From Rhodobiaceae bacterium (GTDB taxonomy: Bacteria > Pseudomonadota > Alphaproteobacteria > MED-G09): DNA of 7,652 nt. Numbering within the stretch: the first letter of the stretch is position 1; every line of letters starts with the position of its first letter. A program made the translations under genes and the position numbers. The stretch covers positions 1 through 7,652 of the forward strand of contig NYSO01000070.1 of NCBI GenBank assembly GCA_002683015.1, read 5' to 3'. The notes beneath the pieces are model-generated. The model worked only from the letters and a program-made list of their open reading frames with translations, made no database searches and was not told where the DNA came from. Positions 5,558 to 7,652 of this stretch are shown piece after piece.

Positions 5558-6892
5558 TTACTGTCCATATAAGAGAGTTGGTAACCAAAGAGCAATTTTA
5601 GGGAAAATAATTATTAATATTAAACCAATAACTTGTAGTACCATAAATTGCATCATTCCATAGTAAATATCTTTTAAATCCCACTCGGGCACGACACCTT
5701 TAAGAAAGTATGCTGACAAAGCAACAGGTGGTGATAACCAGGCGGTTTGTAGATTGACCGCAACCAATATTGCAAACCAAGTTAAATTAAATCCTAATGC
5801 TTCAATTAATGGTAATATTATTGGAACAATAATCATTACTATAGGTACCCATTCTAAAGGCCATCCTAATAAAAATATCATTACCATAACCATTGCTAAA
5901 ATTAGATATTTATTCATTTCAAGACCCAATAAAAATTCAGTTAATAAAGTCGGTGTTCCTAGTCTTGCAAAAACAGCACCAAAGAAATTCGATGCTGCAA
6001 CTAAAACCATTATCAATGCAGTTATCTCTAGTGTTTTAACTAATGCCTCTTGAAGCTTTGAAAGAGTTAATTTTTTATATGCCAATGAAAGAAGTAAAGC
6101 ACCCATAGCTCCACATCCTGCTGCTTCTGTTGGGGTTGCGAAACCAAATAAAATACTTCCTAGTGCAGCAAAAACTAAAGCAGCTGGTGGTACTAATCCA
6201 AGAAAAAATTCAATCCAAACTTCTTTCATGCTTGCAGCTCTCATGTCTTCTGGTATGACTGGTCCTAATTTTGGATTGATCATACATCTAATCGTTGTGT
6301 AACCTGCATATAAACTTGCAAGAAGTATTCCTGGTAGAATTGCTGCAGCAAATAAATCTATCACTGGAATTTCCATTATAGGACCCATAACAACCAGCAT
6401 AATACTTGGTGGAATTAATATTCCCAAAGTTCCTCCAGCCGTAATAGTTCCGGCTGCAAGTCTTACATCATAACCAGATCGGTTCATAGATTTTGCAGCC
6501 ATAATTCCAAGAATTGTTACAGATGCACCAACAATTCCTGTAGCAGCAGCAAATATTACAGAAACAAATAAAACTGCGTAATATAAAGATCCCTTAACTT
6601 TTGCCAGCATCATTTGGAATGCTGAAAATAATCTTTCCATTAATCCAGCTTGTTCCATCATAATTCCCATAAAGACAAAGAGTGGGACGGCGGCGAGTGT
6701 TTGCTCGGTCATAACCATAGAAAATTGGAGAGTCATTAAATAAAAAACTAATTTTCCAAAACCTAAATAGCCAAATACAAAACCTAAAAAAATTAGTGTA
6801 AATGAAATTGGGAAACCTACAAATATTGCAAATAGCATTACTCCAACAAGAATAAAACCTAAGATTGCTGGATCTACAAATTCAGCTATCAT
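5558..6892 (-). CDS. dctM: TRAP transporter large permease, DctM-type
   Basis: The 444-residue protein is the ion-coupled channel subunit of a tripartite ATP-independent periplasmic transporter. It receives substrate from the binding protein and uses the sodium gradient. It shows the two DctM half-repeats: GGTLGILIPPS (153-163) in the first and TAWLSPPV (383-390) in the second, with ATPTEAAGCGA (252-262) between them and hydrophobic helices throughout. The length is normal for the family. The look of this subunit and its partner fits the FcbT/mannitol-chloroaromatic-type TRAP branch rather than classic DctM, so the substrate may be a larger organic acid. It overlaps the dctQ stop by four bases (ATGA) and has one of the few clear Shine-Dalgarno sequences of the window. 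Confidence 0.94.
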   Translation of the reverse strand: MIAEFVDPAILGFILVGVMLFAIFVGFPISFTLIFLGFVFGYLGFGKLVFYLMTLQFSMVMTEQTLAAVPLFVFMGIMMEQAGLMERLFSAFQMMLAKVKGSLYYAVLFVSVIFAAATGIVGASVTILGIMAAKSMNRSGYDVRLAAGTITAGGTLGILIPPSIMLVVMGPIMEIPVIDLFAAAILPGILLASLYAGYTTIRCMINPKLGPVIPEDMRAASMKEVWIEFFLGLVPPAALVFAALGSILFGFATPTEAAGCGAMGALLLSLAYKKLTLSKLQEALVKTLEITALIMVLVAASNFFGAVFARLGTPTLLTEFLLGLEMNKYLILAMVMVMIFLLGWPLEWVPIVMIIVPIILPLIEALGFNLTWFAILVAVNLQTAWLSPPVALSAYFLKGVVPEWDLKDIYYGMMQFMVLQVIGLILIIIFPKIALWLPTLLYGQ

Positions 6893-7503
6893 TTAGTATC
6901 TCCAGGCCACTCACCTTTTTTAGCCGCCCAATAACTTTTGAGTAGTTCAGAAACTCCTTGGACCAGTAAAAATATTATACCAATAAGTAAACAAGTTTTA
7001 ATTGGCCACATATAAGGCATCCATGTGGTATCCATGCCTCTCTCTCCTCTTTGAATTGATTCTCCAACATATCCAATAGTCATATAAAGGAAAACGATCA
7101 GACCTGGAAAATAAAATAATAGATATAACCAAAAATCTATTAGACCTTGGTTTTTAGTTTTAAAATTTCTATATAAAAAATCTGCTCTTATATGAACTCC
7201 TCTTGAAAGAGCATAACCAGCACCCAACATAAAAAGTGCTCCGTATAAAAAACGACTTATGTCATAAGCCCAAATAGTTGGTGCTAAAAATAATTTTCTT
7301 GCAAGTACTTCATAAGTCATTGCAAAAATTAGTGGCATCAATATCCAACAAACAATATTTCCAATCCACTTACTAAATTTATCAATACCTGTAATAGATT
7401 TAGCCATCCATAATGGCATGTCATCAGGCATTTTTCCCGAACCGCCTCGCCTTTCGGCAATCATTTCATCTGATATATCTAGTTTACCTGGTTCGTCTGC
7501 CAT
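6889..7503 (-). CDS. dctQ: TRAP transporter small permease, DctQ-type
   Basis: The 204-residue protein is the four-helix partner of DctM and is needed for assembly and coupling. The family core is visible: EVLARKLFLAPTIWAYDISRF (65-85) with the conserved helix-2 Trp, then GAGYALSRGVHIRADFLY (94-111), and a C-terminal WPIKTCLLIGIIFLLVQGVSEL block. The P-x-W-P-x-K and LLxxQGxSE pattern resembles the FcbT2/mannitol-chloroaromatic subgroup. The first 45 or so residues are a polar, charged extension (MADEPGKLDISDEMIAERRG and on) before helix 1, longer than in most DctQ proteins I know. M14, M25 and M29 are alternative starts, but none has a better ribosome site. It ends in TGA overlapping dctM and starts 19 bases after the hairpin that separates it from the upstream gene. 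Confidence 0.92.
   Translation of the reverse strand: MADEPGKLDISDEMIAERRGGSGKMPDDMPLWMAKSITGIDKFSKWIGNIVCWILMPLIFAMTYEVLARKLFLAPTIWAYDISRFLYGALFMLGAGYALSRGVHIRADFLYRNFKTKNQGLIDFWLYLLFYFPGLIVFLYMTIGYVGESIQRGERGMDTTWMPYMWPIKTCLLIGIIFLLVQGVSELLKSYWAAKKGEWPGDTK
6900..6903 (-). promoter_or_regulatory. Shine-Dalgarno sequence of dctM
   Basis: On the minus strand GGAG stands seven bases before the dctM ATG (GGAGATACTAAATG), inside the last codons of dctQ. Most other starts in this window show no such motif. Together with the ATGA overlap it fixes the dctM start and suggests both re-initiation and independent loading of ribosomes. Confidence 0.65.
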
Positions 7504-7516
7504 AAAATTCTAGTAT

Positions 7517-7551
7517 AAAAAGTTAGAGCGGACTGTAAAAGTCCGCTCTAA
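7517..7551 (-). terminator. Hairpin plus U-run between dctP and dctQ
   Basis: A perfect 12-bp inverted repeat, TTAGAGCGGACT at 7523-7534 and AGTCCGCTCTAA at 7540-7551, encloses a 5-base loop. Six of the twelve pairs are G-C, striking in such AT-rich DNA. In the minus-strand transcript it is followed directly by C and UUUUU (7521-7517), as in a factor-independent terminator. It lies 22 bases after the upstream stop and 13 bases before dctQ. Such an intergenic hairpin is expected to stop part of the transcripts or protect the 3' end of the binding-protein mRNA, giving more binding protein than permease. The structure is seen directly; the effect is inferred. Confidence 0.75.
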
Positions 7552-7573
7552 TTAAATCAAGATTAATTACTGA

Positions 7574-7652
7574 TTACTTTAATGTTGCTGCGTGAGCCAT
7601 TCCTAGCTTAGCATTAGACATTTGAGCACCACTCCAGAATGGAACAGCTATA
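7574..7652 (-). CDS. dctP: 3' end of probable TRAP substrate-binding protein (DctP, partial)
   Basis: The minus strand is open from the window edge for 25 codons (ending AKLGMAHAATLK) to TAA at 7574-7576. Its position directly upstream of dctQ and dctM, in the same direction, is where the periplasmic binding protein of a TRAP system is usually encoded. The hairpin behind it also fits a highly expressed binding-protein gene. The 25 residues themselves carry no diagnostic motif, so the identity rests on context. It could be another gene, for instance an enzyme acting on the transported compound. Confidence 0.5.
   Translation of the reverse strand, partial: IAVPFWSGAQMSNAKLGMAHAATLK

Noticed and set aside
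5754..6053. 99-codon + strand frame opposite dctM
   Set aside because: It is antisense to a well-supported membrane protein, and its Ile/Thr/Asn-rich composition is the mirror of the helices on the other strand.

Overview
The window is very AT-rich and densely packed. Genes abut or overlap, intergenic gaps are tiny, and AAA/TTA/ATT codons dominate. With a TRAP transporter, an NCS1 permease and several tiny secreted or basic proteins, this looks like a streamlined marine alphaproteobacterium of the SAR11 (Pelagibacterales) type. That placement is by style only; no marker gene is present.

Left part (1-655, + strand): the tail of an unrecognised gene, then a 57-residue two-helix membrane protein, then a 140-residue exported protein. 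All three overlap, which suggests one translationally coupled operon. Converging on it from the minus strand (652-1341) are an exported histidine phosphatase and, six bases after it, a 41-residue extremely basic protein. The phosphatase and the + strand gene udgB (1344-2024, family 5 Fe-S uracil-DNA glycosylase) start head to head with only two bases between their start codons. udgB converges on, and overlaps, the minus-strand pair DUF3047 protein -> YbgC-type thioesterase (3099-2014).

Right part: a small divergent gap (3100-3184) separates the DUF3047 gene from a 45-codon + strand gene for a secreted or membrane-anchored cationic peptide. From the right edge to 3319, everything reads on the minus strand as one probable transport/catabolic operon: dctP (only its last 25 codons are in the window), an intergenic terminator-like hairpin, dctQ, dctM, an NCS1-family permease and an NAD-type short-chain dehydrogenase. 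The likely logic is uptake of an organic acid or related solute by the FcbT-like TRAP system, uptake of a ring nitrogen compound or vitamin by NCS1, and oxidation of a hydroxyl by the dehydrogenase. The substrates cannot be read from the sequence.

All three convergent gene pairs overlap at their stop codons, two of them through a shared TTAA. No tRNA, rRNA, CRISPR array, insertion sequence or phage gene was seen, and there is no gene-free stretch over 300 bases. I found no convincing new multi-gene system. The most interesting items are the tiny genes, the head-to-head starts, the dctP-dctQ hairpin and the TRAP/NCS1/dehydrogenase operon.
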